Below, one piece after another: positions 62,920 to 64,000 of a stretch of DNA of 64,000 nt. The DNA comes from Bacteroides mediterraneensis (GTDB lineage: Bacteria; Bacteroidota; Bacteroidia; Bacteroidales; Bacteroidaceae): contig NZ_JACJKA010000008.1 in NCBI RefSeq assembly GCF_016900355.1, forward strand, positions 1 through 64,000, in the 5' to 3' direction. A program made the translations under genes and the position numbers. Position 1 is the first letter of the stretch; each line of letters starts with the position of its first letter. The notes under the pieces were generated by a model that saw nothing but the letters and a program-made list of their open reading frames with translations, did not search any database and was not told the origin of the DNA.

Positions 62920-64000
62920 ATGACTGAGGAGAAACTTACGCAGGAACAAGCAGATGAGCAACTGATAGACAACGCCTTTCAGGAGTTATTGGACCGATAC
63001 CTTGAAAGTAAACACCGGAAAAAGGTAGAGATTATTACAAAAGCCTTCAACTTCGCCCGACAAGCTCACAAAGGAGTACGCAGACGTTCGGGCGAACCTT
63101 ATATATTGCATCCCATAGCCGTAGCACGTATTGCATGCGTGGAAATCGGATTAGGGTCTACTTCTATCTGTTCTGCACTACTTCACGATGTAGTGGAGGA
63201 TACAGACTATACTGTGGAGGACATCGAAAATCTGTTCGGGCCTAAAATAGCCCAGATTGTGGACGGGCTGACAAAGATTTCTGGAGGAATCTTCGGAGAC
63301 AGAGCTTCTGCCCAAGCTGAAAATTTCAAGAAACTACTTCTTACGATGAACGATGACATCCGTGTCATCCTCATCAAAATAGCGGACCGCCTGCACAACA
63401 TGCGTACACTCGGTTCCATGCTGCCCAGCAAACAATATAAAATTGCGGGAGAAACCCTTTATATTTATGCGCCACTGGCCAACCGCTTAGGCCTAAACCG
63501 TATCAAGACTGAGTTAGAGGATCTGAGCTTCAAGTATGAACATCCAGAAGCCTATCAGCAGATAGAAGACAAACTGAAAGCCACACAAACCGAACGAGAA
63601 AGTTTGTTCGAAGAATTCACAGCTCCTATTCGTGCCCAACTCGACAAGATGGGACTTCCCTATCGGATACTGGCACGAATCAAGTCGCCTTATTCCATTT
63701 GGAATAAAATGCAGAACAAGCACATCACCTTCGAAGAAATCTATGATATTCTGGCTGTACGTATCATATTCACTCCCAAAAACGAAGAAGAAGAGTTGAA
63801 TGACTGCTTCAACATCTATGTAGCCATTTCCCGCATATATAAGCCACATCCCGACCGCTTGCGCGACTGGGTCAGCCATCCGAAAGCCAACGGCTATCAG
63901 GCTCTCCATGTGACTCTGATGAGTAACAAAGGACAATGGATTGAAGTGCAGATTAGAAGTGAGCGGATGAACGACGTAGCTGAACAGGGTTTTGCTGCAC
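62920..64000 (+). CDS. bifunctional (p)ppGpp synthase/hydrolase RelA/SpoT (5' part only)
   Basis: The stringent-response enzyme that makes and degrades (p)ppGpp. At least 360 residues are present; the gene continues past the right edge. The N-terminal HD hydrolase domain has RRRSGEPYILHPIAVA, then CSALLHDVVEDTDYT with the HD pair, and LIKIADRLHNMRTLGSM. The synthetase domain begins with RIKSPYSIWNKM and DILAVRIIF, and DRLRDWVSHPKANGYQALHVTL is its GTP-binding and catalytic stretch. An intact hydrolase motif argues for a bifunctional enzyme. TGS and ACT domains would lie outside the window. Confidence 0.96.
   Translation, partial: MTEEKLTQEQADEQLIDNAFQELLDRYLESKHRKKVEIITKAFNFARQAHKGVRRRSGEPYILHPIAVARIACVEIGLGSTSICSALLHDVVEDTDYTVEDIENLFGPKIAQIVDGLTKISGGIFGDRASAQAENFKKLLLTMNDDIRVILIKIADRLHNMRTLGSMLPSKQYKIAGETLYIYAPLANRLGLNRIKTELEDLSFKYEHPEAYQQIEDKLKATQTERESLFEEFTAPIRAQLDKMGLPYRILARIKSPYSIWNKMQNKHITFEEIYDILAVRIIFTPKNEEEELNDCFNIYVAISRIYKPHPDRLRDWVSHPKANGYQALHVTLMSNKGQWIEVQIRSERMNDVAEQGFAA

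Overview
The window is chromosomal DNA of a gut Bacteroidales bacterium, most likely Bacteroides or Phocaeicola. The evidence is BACON-domain lipoproteins, DUF5020, DUF5683, a dipeptidyl peptidase III of the HECxGH type, succinate-propionate enzymes (MutAB and a biotin-dependent Na+ decarboxylase), and TAnnTTTG -7 boxes in front of most genes. The species cannot be named from this stretch. It is mostly housekeeping DNA. I see no insertion sequence, prophage, CRISPR array, rRNA operon or SusCD-type polysaccharide locus.

Layout. 0.1-4.6 kb: fur-purA and dpp3-alkD on the minus strand. 4.8-6.6 kb: recQ. 6.7-10.1 kb: a three-subunit Na+-pumping biotin decarboxylase (oadGAB). 10.2-13.2 kb: nitroreductase, an outer-membrane beta-barrel protein, and a divergent BACON-M64 peptidase lipoprotein. 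13.5-15.2 kb: an AspT/YidE-type exchanger. 15.5-19.5 kb: mutAB. 19.6-21.8 kb: an ABC-2 exporter. 21.9-24.0 kb: a purine permease with a Tsx-like outer-membrane protein. 24.1-29.2 kb: a GH29 fucosidase, then metF, an Lrp-type regulator and metY, a methionine-related block. 29.4-33.4 kb: thioesterase, Smr protein, queA, Nudix, guanine deaminase. 33.7-41.8 kb: groEL, groES, rmuC, hisS, a YugP-type protease, topB. 41.8-45.3 kb: acyltransferase, Crp/Fnr-type regulator, MATE pump. 45.4-45.9 kb: a short independent transcription unit with a 30-residue ORF. 45.9-51.7 kb: Pif1-TPR helicase, YrdC, MscS, flavodiiron protein, radical-SAM protein. 51.9-53.4 kb: OmpA and two identical tRNA-Gln. 53.6-58.9 kb: rsfS-ftsH-cdsA facing surE-lpxB. 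59.1 kb to the right edge: parA-parB-DUF5683-lytic transglycosylase, then a bifunctional (p)ppGpp synthase/hydrolase cut by the window edge.

Working together. oadGAB and mutAB fit fermentation through succinate and methylmalonyl-CoA. AzgA and the Tsx-like protein form a plausible two-membrane purine uptake route, and guaD is a purine salvage enzyme nearby. MetF and MetY share a methionine theme with the Lrp-type regulator between them, and 13-bp AGAAT-N3-ATTCT sites lie on both sides of that regulator gene. RsfS, FtsH, CdsA, LpxB, OmpA and the lytic transglycosylase make up an envelope-maintenance district.

The least explained sequence is intergenic. Three short arrays (near 13.3, 32.8 and 43.8 kb) each hold four tandem units of exactly 22, 22 and 21 nt. 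Each alternates inverted half-sites about every 11 nt, one helical turn. Two share a sequence family and both lie between convergent genes; the third has the same architecture with an unrelated sequence. Other candidates are the 30-residue ORF unit with a perfect FNR-type box upstream, and four CTGACA repeats upstream of groES.
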